Source: Acidimicrobiia bacterium
GTDB lineage: Bacteria; Acidobacteriota; Vicinamibacteria; Vicinamibacterales; CAVVIG01
DNA length: 64,000 bases
Assembly: GCA_016871175.1 (NCBI GenBank)
Contig: VFZL01000001.1
Coordinates: 1-64,000, forward strand
Direction of reading: 5' to 3'
This document shows, piece by piece, positions 44,690 to 52,886 of the stretch (positions within the stretch are counted from its first letter, which is position 1; each line of letters opens with the position of its first letter). A program made the translations under genes and the position numbers. A model generated the notes under the pieces. That model did no database searches and had not been told where the DNA came from. It saw only the letters and a list, made by a program, of their open reading frames with translations.

Positions 44690-45103
44690 ATGAGCACGAA
44701 CGCGCGATCCAGGGTGTTGATCATCGACGACGACCAGGCGGTCACTGAAACCTTTGCGTGCATGCTGCGCATGGAAGGGCATGAGGTCCGTACCGCCCAC
44801 GACGCGGAATCCGGGCTTCGGGAGGCTCAACAGAATCCCCCGGACGCCATCATCGTCGACCTTCGGATGCCGCTCATCAATGGCTTGGGTTTCCTGTATC
44901 GACTGCGCGGAGAGCCGCGCCATCAGCAGACACCAGTCGCGATCGTCACAGGCGACTACTGTCTCGACGACAGCATCACGCGCGAGTTGACGGAGCTGGG
45001 CGCCCGCCTGTACTTCAAGCCGCTGTGGCTGGAGGACCTGGTGGAGCTCGCCTACGCACTGCTCAGCTCCGACCGGCCGAAAGCGTCTCAATCGAGCAAC
45101 TAA
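44690..45103 (+). CDS. Stand-alone response-regulator receiver protein (CheY-like)
   Basis: A 137-residue single receiver domain: LIIDDDQAV (acidic pocket, about 10-18), phospho-acceptor Asp in IVDLRMP (about 57-63), Thr/Ser in IVTGDY and the conserved Lys in YFKPL. No output domain is attached and no histidine kinase is near. The following gene is a diguanylate cyclase, so a link to c-di-GMP signalling is possible but not shown. Confidence 0.88.
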   Translation: MSTNARSRVLIIDDDQAVTETFACMLRMEGHEVRTAHDAESGLREAQQNPPDAIIVDLRMPLINGLGFLYRLRGEPRHQQTPVAIVTGDYCLDDSITRELTELGARLYFKPLWLEDLVELAYALLSSDRPKASQSSN

Positions 45104-45341
45104 CCCCGCGCCACGCTTCGCCGGTTGCTGGGACCTCGCAGTGCGGGCCACGAAATCTGTAATCCGCGCTCAATTCTGCAACAGCGTGGCATCGTTGGGG
45201 CCGTCGGAGGTCGACTCCGGGCCGGGTCGTTGTTTGCGCAGCGCTGCACGGCTTCGCACCATTTCGTCGCCTTCGCGCGCACTCAGCGGCGTTGTGCCGC
45301 AACCGCACGGTTCTGGCACTCGGGTCGTTCTGTGACGCTTC
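45104..45341. other. Intergenic region before the diguanylate cyclase
   Basis: 238 bases with an AT-richer patch around 45160-45191 that loosely resembles the patch near 440-475. A weak sigma-54-like TGGCAC is seen at 45317-45322 but its -12 element does not match. No gene recognised. Confidence 0.35.
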
Positions 45342-46538
45342 ATGCGTGTGTTCAGACACGGAGACGGTCGACTTCTGCTCGGCCTGGTCATCGGAGCGGC
45401 CGTGATGTTCGGCCAACCCCTCCGCAGCGCGCTCAGTCGTGCAGAGGAGATCTCTCGGGCATACGGCGTGGACGTCGTGCCAGCGTTGGCGATTCTGGTG
45501 CTCGTGCTGACCCTTCACTTCTATCAACGCCAGCGCGACGCCGCAGCCGCCGCACGCCTTGCCGCGCGTGAAACCGACGCTGCGAAACGCCACGCGAAGG
45601 ACCTGGCGCGGTTGGTGGATGCTTCGCAGGCGCTGGCGAACGCCTTGGACCACGGCCAGCTTCGTGTCGAGGCGTGGCGGCACGTCCCGGCCTTGACTGG
45701 CGGCCGTACCGCCTGGGTGGCAGCGACCGAGCCACGGAGCTGGCACTGGATCATGGAACCCGACCTCGAGCAGGAGGCGCATCTCCTCGACCTCGCGCCG
45801 ACCCTGCTGCAGCTCACCGAAGCCGGCCAACATCGACACGAGGGCTGGGCACTCTTTCAGCTCCGTAGCTCCGGACGACCTCTGGGACTGCTGGCGGTCG
45901 AGGATTCCCCAACTCTGACGGACGCCGATCAGCGCCGTATCGAGACACTGGCGGCGATCATCAGCATCGCCGTCAAGAACGTGCAGCTGTTCGACGAGAT
46001 GCAGGTGAGCAGCGTGTCCGATGCACTCACTGGCTGCTTCAACCGCGCCCATGCGTTCGCGACGATTGACAGCGAGCTGCGTCGCGCGCGCCGGAACGGC
46101 CGGGCCCTCTCGATCGTGATGATCGATGTTGACGACTTCAAGCGGGTCAACGATCTGAACGGCCATCTTCTCGGGGACGCCGTGCTCTCGTCCATCGGCG
46201 AAACGCTCCGTCGGTCGCTGCGGTCGAGCGACATCAAGTGTCGGTACGGCGGGGACGAATTCATCGTGATTCTGCCGGAGACACCGCTCGACGGCGCCGA
46301 GCAGGTTGCCGACCATCTCCGGCGTGCGATCGAGCGTGTCGAGCACCCCGGACGAGCGCGGCCGTTCTCCATCGAGGTCAGCCTGGGCGCGTCGGCTGCG
46401 ATCCCAGGAGAGGCGGACACGCTGGCGCTGATCGGGCGCGCGGATGCGGCGATCTATCGAGACAAGTGTCGAAAGGCCCCGGCTCTGCGTCTGGTTGGTT
46501 CGGCATCGCGAGGTGTCAGAGGGTCAGCATCCGCGTGA
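45342..46538 (+). CDS. Diguanylate cyclase with membrane anchor and GAF-like sensor
   Basis: A 398-residue c-di-GMP synthase. Two hydrophobic helices (about 10-25 and 45-62) and a coiled linker precede a GAF-like region (about 85-215) and the GGDEF domain. The active-site RYGGDEF is intact, and RSSD five residues before it is the RxxD inhibitory site, so product feedback inhibition is likely. SDALTGCFNR starts the domain. No EAL or HD-GYP partner is seen. Confidence 0.92.
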   Translation: MRVFRHGDGRLLLGLVIGAAVMFGQPLRSALSRAEEISRAYGVDVVPALAILVLVLTLHFYQRQRDAAAAARLAARETDAAKRHAKDLARLVDASQALANALDHGQLRVEAWRHVPALTGGRTAWVAATEPRSWHWIMEPDLEQEAHLLDLAPTLLQLTEAGQHRHEGWALFQLRSSGRPLGLLAVEDSPTLTDADQRRIETLAAIISIAVKNVQLFDEMQVSSVSDALTGCFNRAHAFATIDSELRRARRNGRALSIVMIDVDDFKRVNDLNGHLLGDAVLSSIGETLRRSLRSSDIKCRYGGDEFIVILPETPLDGAEQVADHLRRAIERVEHPGRARPFSIEVSLGASAAIPGEADTLALIGRADAAIYRDKCRKAPALRLVGSASRGVRGSASA

Positions 46539-46598
46539 GCTCAACCGGCAGGATTCGCCCGCGGTGTGGAGCCCTGCGGTATCATCGCCGGAACGGGC

Positions 46599-47999
46599 AT
46601 GCGAGCCTCCACCTACGTCCGTCTTGGTGTCATGGTCGCAGTAACCACGGCCTGCGGAGGAGACTCCGGCCCCGGAGGCGGCTCGGGAGGGTCGGGGAAT
46701 CAGATCACGGGCCGTGAGCGCCTGGCTTGGGATCAACAGGCGCCCAATCAGCAGGAGCTGAACGGTCTTCGCTATCTGCTATGGGTCGACGACACCCCTG
46801 ACAACATGACCGGTGTCACCTGCGAGCCCTTGCGCTCCGGCGTGGCGTCGTGCGTCGGCGCCTTGCGGCCGATGTCGCCTGGCGAGCATCGATTGGCGCT
46901 TTCGGCCGTCGGGCCGGATGGCTCGTAGAGCGCCAAGTCGGCGGACCTTGTGGTCACGGTCATCGGAGAGAACCGTCTGACGTTCGAGTCGCAGGCCGCG
47001 CCTTCGGCAGAACCGCCGACGATCCAGCGCGAGGCCGATGCGTCGAAGGAGAACACGATCGCTGGTGGCCCACGAGTCGCAGTGATCGCCGACGATCTGG
47101 TCGACGTCACCGACGTCGCCGCCACAGTCGACGGGCGCGCGTTCGTGGCCGAGCGACATGGGGCCGTGCGGATGTGGTCGCCTGAGAACGCCGAATCCAC
47201 GACGGTTCTCACACTCGACGATGTGGTGACCGAGCGCGGGACGGGCCTCCTCAGCGTGGCCCTGGCCCCGGACTATGAGCGAACAGGATACGTCTACGTC
47301 GGCTACACCACGGCGACCGGATTCCGCGTGGCGCGCTATCGCGACCTTGCGGGCACCTGGGCCGAGCGCGCCATCCTGTTCGAGACGCAGCCCGACTCGG
47401 TCTACACGGCGGCGGTCGTCCGTTTTGGCCCGGAAGGTCGTCTGTACGTCGCGCTGGATGACGAAGGCAACCCGCAGGCTCGGGTGGATCTCGGCTCGCT
47501 CAGCGGCAAGGTCCTGCGCCTGAATCGCGACGGAAGCGTGCCTGACGACCAGCCAGGGTACTCACCCATCCACGTGGCGGACGTCCGTCGGCCACGCGGC
47601 TTGGGCTGGACGCCTGTCGGCGATCGCCTCTGGATCGCCAATGGCGCAGACGCCGAGGCCGGCAGCGTCGACGTGGCCCGGTTGGACATGAGCAGCGAAC
47701 CGCGGGCGGCGCGGCGGGTGGTTGTCGCGCGCTACTCGTTCCCCGATGGCGATGTCCCTGGGGCCGTCGCTCTCTATCGCGGGGAGGCCTTCAAGCTGTG
47801 GGACGGCGACCTGCTCGTCGGGCTGCTGCGGTCCGAGCAGCTGTTGCGCCTCGACCTGGATCCCGCCGACCCCGACGCCGTGACGTCGAGCGACATCGTC
47901 CTCGACGGCACCTATGGTCCGATCCGAGCGATGACAGTCGCCCCGGACGGGACGCTCGTCGTGGCGTCCGAGCGGCAGCTTCTGCGTCTGGCGCCATGA
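46599..47999 (+). pseudogene. Lipoprotein glucose/sorbosone dehydrogenase-like gene with in-frame TAG
   Basis: The first part (46599-46928) starts with a lipoprotein signal (VMVAVTTACGGD) and an Ig-like domain, then codon 46926-46928 is TAG after LALSAVGPDGS. The same frame resumes directly as SAKSADLVVTVIG and continues for about 350 codons with a beta-propeller of the PQQ-type/sorbosone dehydrogenase family (LLSVALAPDYERTGYVYVGY, VRFGPEGRLYVALDDEGNPQ, SGKVLRLNRDGSVPDD, RRPRGLGWTP). A single-base change in a Glu or Gln codon explains the stop. The second part alone has its own possible starts but would lack the export signal. It could also be an assembly error. Confidence 0.75.
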
Positions 48000-48027
48000 C
48001 CGATACGCCGACGACAATCGGTACGCA

Positions 48028-48837
48028 TCACGCGAGCACCGCCTGTACGTAGCCGCGATGCTCAGAGAGCGTGACGGGAATCTCGAAGAGCCTGCTGAGC
48101 TGTAGGTCGGTCAAGACCTCTCGCCGCTGGCCGTCGGCCACGACGCGCCCGTCCTTCAACAACACGACGTGTGAGATGGCCGGCACGATCTCCTCGACCT
48201 GATGGGTCACGAGAATCAGCGTCGTACCCGCTTCGGCGACGCGGTTCATCGACGTCATCAAACGATGGCGCGCCGCGACGTCGAGGCCGGCGGCCGGTTC
48301 GTCCAGCAGCAGCGCTGTGGGCGTGGTCACGAGCGCACGGGCGACGAGCACGCGGCGAACCTCGCCCGTCGACATCTCGTCCAAGAAGCGAGAGGAGAGG
48401 TGTGCAGCATCCATGCGGTCGAGTGCAAGTCGTGCGTCTTCTCGCATGTGCGCCGTCACCGCGTCCGGCGGCGTCAGGCCGTGCATCCCGAAGAGGCCGG
48501 AGAGCACCGCGTCGATGGCGCGGATGCGACCGTGACTGTTGCCGTTGACGAACCGGTGATGCAGATCGCTCGATACGACGCCGAGACGGGGCCGCAGCTC
48601 GAACACGTGCCACAGGTCGCGACCCAGCACACGGAGCGATGGGGACCCGTCGGCGTGCGGCACCGGCCGCTCCTGGAACGTGATGAGCTGCATCAGGGCG
48701 GACTTGCCGGCGCCGTTGGGCCCCATGATCGCGGTGTGCTGGCGCGGCGGGATGCGCAGCGTGACGCCATCGAGCGCGCGGACGTCGTTCTTGATGACGG
48801 TCGCGTTCATCAGCTCGAGGATTGCCGGCTCGTTCAT
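48028..48837 (-). CDS. ABC transporter ATP-binding protein
   Basis: A 269-residue ABC ATPase: Walker A GPNGAGKS (about 39-46), signature MSTGEVRRVLVARAL in place of the usual LSGGQ, Walker B ALLLDEPAAGLD and the switch His in LVTHQ. The unusual signature resembles ModF/YbbL-like soluble ATPases. No permease lies beside it; the upstream gene in the operon is a small zinc-ribbon protein. The role is unknown. Confidence 0.85.
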   Translation of the reverse strand: MNEPAILELMNATVIKNDVRALDGVTLRIPPRQHTAIMGPNGAGKSALMQLITFQERPVPHADGSPSLRVLGRDLWHVFELRPRLGVVSSDLHHRFVNGNSHGRIRAIDAVLSGLFGMHGLTPPDAVTAHMREDARLALDRMDAAHLSSRFLDEMSTGEVRRVLVARALVTTPTALLLDEPAAGLDVAARHRLMTSMNRVAEAGTTLILVTHQVEEIVPAISHVVLLKDGRVVADGQRREVLTDLQLSRLFEIPVTLSEHRGYVQAVLA

Positions 48838-49209
48838 TCAGCGGCCGTCAGTCGGATCGTGGTCGCCCGGTACTCCGGACGTTACGCCGTCGTCGATGTC
48901 GTCCAACTCCGGTCCGCCGATGTCCGGGGATGCGGGTGCTGGCCTGCTCGCCGCCGACCCGGCCGGGTTGCGCAGGAGCCAGCGCGCGGTCGCGAGGACC
49001 GCCAAACCCACCGCGCCACCCTTGACGATGTTGGACACGCGTGGTGTGGTGGCCGGGGGCCGTGCAGCAGAGCGTTTTCGCGTGCGCTTGTTATCGACCG
49101 GAACCCAACGGGTCAGGAAGACGAACGCTTCCGCGGCGCAGGCGGGACAGTGGGGGTCCTCATGCAGTTCTTCGCAGTCCAGACAGAGTCGGGCGCTTCG
49201 CAGCTGCAT
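48838..49209 (-). CDS. Small zinc-ribbon membrane protein, hypothetical
   Basis: A 123-residue protein with an N-terminal zinc ribbon CLDCEELHEDPHCPAC (about 9-24) and one hydrophobic helix (GGAVGLAVLATARWLL, about 64-79), followed by an acidic Asp/Gly/Pro-rich tail. No family recognised. Its stop codon abuts the ABC ATPase start, so the two are one operon. Confidence 0.55.
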   Translation of the reverse strand: MQLRSARLCLDCEELHEDPHCPACAAEAFVFLTRWVPVDNKRTRKRSAARPPATTPRVSNIVKGGAVGLAVLATARWLLRNPAGSAASRPAPASPDIGGPELDDIDDGVTSGVPGDHDPTDGR

Positions 49210-49222
49210 ACTGCAGCCAGTC

Positions 49223-49228
49223 TACAAT
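49223..49228 (+). promoter_or_regulatory. -10-like box TACAAT for the DUF4126 gene
   Basis: TACAAT ends 10 bases before the ATG at 49239. No matching -35 box. Fits the leaderless pattern seen for other genes here. Confidence 0.4.
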
Positions 49229-49238
49229 AGACCTGCAA

Positions 49239-49817
49239 ATGGAACTTGTCACTGCCCTCGGTCGCACCATTCCGTTCGCGCTCGCGTCGGGGATCAATCT
49301 CTACGCCACGGTGGCTGTGCTAGGTTTCTCGTTTCGCTACGGCTGGGTGGACCTTCCGGTGGCGTTTCGAGGGTTCGAGCACCCCGTGATCATCGGTACC
49401 GCCTTGACGATGTTCGTGCTCGAGTTCTTCGCGGACAAGATTCCGTGGGTCGATACGGCGTGGGACGCGGTCCACACCGTCATTCGGCCGCTGGGCGGGG
49501 CGCTCGTCGCCGTCACCGCCCTGGGCGAGAGCACGGCCACGATGCAGGCGCTCGTCGCATTGCTGGGCGGCTCGGTGGCGATGACCACCCACCTGTCCAA
49601 GGCCGGCACGCGCGCCGTGGCCAACACGAGCCCGGAGCCCGTGAGCAACTGGACCCTCAGCATCATCGAGAATGTCTTCGCGATCGGATTCTCGTACGTC
49701 GCGCTCCAGTACCCGTACCTGGCCCTGTTGGTGTCTGTCGCCATCCTCACCGTCATTGCGATGTCCGCGACGTTCCTGTACCGCGCTGTTCGCCGACGAC
49801 TCACGCCCCATCCCTAA
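49239..49817 (+). CDS. DUF4126 family integral membrane protein
   Basis: A 192-residue protein of about five to six hydrophobic helices (for example GINLYATVAVLGFSF and YLALLVSVAILTVIAMSATF) with the charged family segment EFFADKIPWVDTAWDAVHT between helices. It matches what I know of DUF4126; no activity is known. The ATG at 49239 is chosen over an upstream frame that runs through the divergent gene. The last 17 bases overlap the convergent aminotransferase gene. Confidence 0.75.
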   Translation: MELVTALGRTIPFALASGINLYATVAVLGFSFRYGWVDLPVAFRGFEHPVIIGTALTMFVLEFFADKIPWVDTAWDAVHTVIRPLGGALVAVTALGESTATMQALVALLGGSVAMTTHLSKAGTRAVANTSPEPVSNWTLSIIENVFAIGFSYVALQYPYLALLVSVAILTVIAMSATFLYRAVRRRLTPHP

Positions 49818-51261
49818 TCACGCGACAGCTTTCGATGTCGAAGCTCGCGGCACCGAGGGCAAGGCGCGTCTGATTCCGGAAGCCTCGGACGAACTGGAGG
49901 AAGCGGTCGACATCCGCGAAGTTGCTGACAAGACCCAGCGACGCGCGAATCGAGCCGGCGCTCTTCCCGCCTCGGTGTTGGATGATCTGCATGAACCGAG
50001 GCAGCGCGATGTTGTCTTCCTGACTGGCTGAGAGCATGTCCTCTTCGGTCAAGCCCTCAGCGGACTCACCGGTGCCCGGATTACAGAAGCACCCGGTTCG
50101 CAGCGAGATGTGTTCGGCGCTGGCGAGCTCCTCGATGCGGCGGTAGTCGAGCAGGTGGCCATCTGGATCGTAGAGGTTCAGGGTGATCGTGCCGCCACGG
50201 GACTCGGTCGTGATCGGACCGTAGATCCGGACCATCGGTCGACCGTTGGAGTGCCGCAACTCGAGTAGTCGCTCGAGCAGCCAGCCCGTCAAGCAGCGTA
50301 CGCGTGTCTCGATGGTCTGGAGCCCGATCCGCTCGAGGCGACGCAGCCCCATGCCCACCGCCGGAATGCTCAGGTAGTTGAGCGTGCCATCCTCGAACCC
50401 GGCTTCTCCAGGCGTCAGGCGATGCACGAACCCCTGCACGGTGGCAAAGCTGACCGTGCCCCCCGCGAACCACGGGCGGCGGAGCTTCGACAGCACGCGC
50501 CGGTGGACCAGGAGGCAGCCGACACCGGTCGGGTACCCGAACATCTTGTAGAACGACAAGGCGACGAAGTCCGCCTGGACCTTCTCGAGATCGAGCCGCT
50601 TGGTTGGCACGTAAGCCGCGGCGTCCAAGAGGACGTCCCATCCGGCGCGATGCGACTCGTCGACGAGCTCGAAGGGGTGTTGCACGCCCGAGAAGTTCGA
50701 CTGGGCCGGGTACGCGAACAAGTGCGCGGCGTCTGAGGCCCGGTCGGCCAGCAGCGCGGTGAGCCGTGCGCGGTCGATACGGAGCTGCGGTACGAGCAGC
50801 GGCGCGTAGGCGACCCGGGCCCCCCGCGCCAGCGCGAACTCACGAATGCCGTTCACCGAGTTGTGGTTATCGAAGGTGAAGAGCGCGCGCCCCTTGGGAT
50901 CGAAGGGGTACGCTTCGCCCACCAGCTTCAGCGCGGCACTGGCGTTGGCGGTGAAGACCGCGATGTAGTCGCGTTCGGCCCCAAACCACGCGAGCACGTG
51001 ACGTCGCGTCCGTTCCACGACGTCCGTGGTGGCCGACGAAGATTCGTTCACCGAGTGGGGATTCCCCAGCACCGAGCTGGTGAGCCACGCGGCGTGCTCG
51101 TGAACGTGTGCTTCGCTGTACAGGCAGCCCCCCGTGTAGTCCAGGTATACGTGGCCCCCTGCATCGAGCCGCCGGTAATCCGAGGCCCTCAGCTCATCGA
51201 TCGCTCTTGTAGCCGCATACTCGGGATACGCTGTGAGGAAGGCACGTTCGGAGGTGTCCAC
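49801..51261 (-). CDS. Class V aminotransferase, molybdenum-cofactor-sulfurase-like
   Basis: A 486-residue PLP-dependent fold I enzyme. DYTGGCLYSEAHV and LGNPHSVNESS near the N-terminus, NHNSVNGIREFA, the PLP-binding Lys in SFYKMFGYPTGVG (about 240) and the Cys-containing RTGCFCNPGTGES (about 395-407) match the N-terminal domain of eukaryotic molybdenum cofactor sulfurases and related cysteine desulfurases. No MOSC domain follows. It could move sulfur to an unknown acceptor; no molybdenum enzyme lies nearby, so the substrate is unclear. Confidence 0.8.
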   Translation of the reverse strand: MDTSERAFLTAYPEYAATRAIDELRASDYRRLDAGGHVYLDYTGGCLYSEAHVHEHAAWLTSSVLGNPHSVNESSSATTDVVERTRRHVLAWFGAERDYIAVFTANASAALKLVGEAYPFDPKGRALFTFDNHNSVNGIREFALARGARVAYAPLLVPQLRIDRARLTALLADRASDAAHLFAYPAQSNFSGVQHPFELVDESHRAGWDVLLDAAAYVPTKRLDLEKVQADFVALSFYKMFGYPTGVGCLLVHRRVLSKLRRPWFAGGTVSFATVQGFVHRLTPGEAGFEDGTLNYLSIPAVGMGLRRLERIGLQTIETRVRCLTGWLLERLLELRHSNGRPMVRIYGPITTESRGGTITLNLYDPDGHLLDYRRIEELASAEHISLRTGCFCNPGTGESAEGLTEEDMLSASQEDNIALPRFMQIIQHRGGKSAGSIRASLGLVSNFADVDRFLQFVRGFRNQTRLALGAASFDIESCRVIRDGA

Positions 51262-51317
51262 GACTCGATTGTAGCGAGCTTGGGCAACCGACGTGCGACC
51301 GGGTTCCGAGCGTCACG

Positions 51318-52886
51318 ATGGTCGTCGACGGTCAGCACGAGGTTCTTGCCTTTCTGTCCACCCCAGCGGCCTATGCCGCCGGAGGCCGATGGCCCGCGCC
51401 GCCTGCGGTCGAGCGCATCGACACCCACAGCGCGGCTGTGTTCCTCGTCGGCGACGCTACGTACAAGCTGAAGCGCGCTGTCCGCTACGACTATCTCGAT
51501 TTCTCCACACTCGACCGTCGCCGGCAGTGCTGCGACGCGGAGGTGGAGTTGAATCGCCGAACCGCACCACACCTGTACCTCGGTGTCGTACCGGTCACGC
51601 GTGAAGAGAGGGGACGGCTGGCCTTGGGCGGCGTGGGTGTTCCGATCGAATGGTTGGTCCACATGCGTCGCTTTCCCGACGATCAACTCCTCGATCGCCT
51701 CGCCAGTCGCGGTGCGTTGCCTCAGACGTTGATGCCACGCCTCGCGCAATCGATTGCCCGCCTGCACACGACCGCCGCGCGGTGTACGGGCCGCTCGGGT
51801 CTTGGCGCGATGCGGTGGGTAGTCGAGGGCAACGAGCTCGGTCTGCGGGACGAGGGTGCTGGTCGGCTCGACGCGAGTCGTCGCGAGCGGGTCATGGCGC
51901 GCGCGCGACAGGAGCTCGACGCCCAGGCGGCTCGGTTGGACGTACGCGCCGACGCGGGTTGGATTCGCGTCTGTCACGGTGACCTCCACCTTGGCAACAT
52001 CGTCTTGCGGGATGGAGCGCCGGTTCTCTTCGACGCCGTCGAGTTCAACGACGACATTGCTTGCATCGATGTCTTGTACGATATCGCGTTCCGGTTCATG
52101 GACCTCTGGCGACGGGAGCTGCGTCGCCAGGCGAACGAGCTCTTCAACCACTACGTGCGTGCGACATTCGATGTCGCGCAGTGCGATGCGCTCGCGCTGC
52201 TTCCGCTGTTTCTCTCGTGTCGATCCGCGGTGCGGGCCAAGACGAGCGTGACCGAGAGCCGCCTGCAGCCCGTCGAGGCGCACGCCGCCGAGCTCGTGAC
52301 CGCGGCGCGCGCGCATCTCATCGAGGCCGAGCAGACGCTGGCGCCCACAACGCCAGTCCTCGTCGCGATCGGAGGCCACTCGGGATCCGGCAAGTCCAGC
52401 GTGTCCCGTGCGGTCGCCGCTGAGGTGGGACGTGTGCCCGGGGCTCTGCATCTTCGGAGTGACGTGTTGCGAAAGCGTCTGGCGGGAGTCGACGAAACGG
52501 CGCGGTTGCCGGCTGATGCCTACACACCCGAATCGCACGAACGGGTCTATGCCGAGCTCTCTCGTTGGGCGCGGGCGGTCCTCGCGGCCGGGCACTCGGT
52601 CATTGCGGATGCGGTATTTGCCACCGAGGACGAGCGTCGTGCGATCGAGAAGGACGCACGGGCGGCTGGGGCTCGGTTCGCGAGCGTCTGGCTCGAGGCC
52701 CCTGCCGACGTGCTGGCGGATCGTGTGGAACGGCGCGCCGGCGACGCGTCCGATGCCACGGCGGCGGTAGTGATCCGGCAACTTGCGCGTGGCGCAGGCA
52801 CCGTTCGATGGTCCGTCGTACAGGCCACCGGATCGCCGGAGGAGGTTGAACGACGTGTCCGAGCGGCGCTCGGTCGGGTGCTATAG
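51318..52886 (+). CDS. Fusion of aminoglycoside-phosphotransferase-like kinase and P-loop kinase
   Basis: A 522-residue two-domain protein. Residues 1-about 320 are an APH-like kinase with CHGDLHLGNIVL (Brenner motif) and the metal-binding LFDAVEFND. From about 345 a P-loop nucleotide kinase domain begins (GGHSGSGKSS) with LRSDVLRKRLAG and VIADAVFAT, similar to gluconate kinase/AAA_33 proteins. This architecture is known in bacteria, though its substrate is not defined. Its TAG stop overlaps the GTG start of the next gene. Confidence 0.8.
   Translation: MVVDGQHEVLAFLSTPAAYAAGGRWPAPPAVERIDTHSAAVFLVGDATYKLKRAVRYDYLDFSTLDRRRQCCDAEVELNRRTAPHLYLGVVPVTREERGRLALGGVGVPIEWLVHMRRFPDDQLLDRLASRGALPQTLMPRLAQSIARLHTTAARCTGRSGLGAMRWVVEGNELGLRDEGAGRLDASRRERVMARARQELDAQAARLDVRADAGWIRVCHGDLHLGNIVLRDGAPVLFDAVEFNDDIACIDVLYDIAFRFMDLWRRELRRQANELFNHYVRATFDVAQCDALALLPLFLSCRSAVRAKTSVTESRLQPVEAHAAELVTAARAHLIEAEQTLAPTTPVLVAIGGHSGSGKSSVSRAVAAEVGRVPGALHLRSDVLRKRLAGVDETARLPADAYTPESHERVYAELSRWARAVLAAGHSVIADAVFATEDERRAIEKDARAAGARFASVWLEAPADVLADRVERRAGDASDATAAVVIRQLARGAGTVRWSVVQATGSPEEVERRVRAALGRVL

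Noticed and set aside
45317-45333. Sigma-54 promoter upstream of the diguanylate cyclase
   Set aside because: TGGCAC is present but the -12 element reads TCGT instead of TTGC, so the match is too weak.
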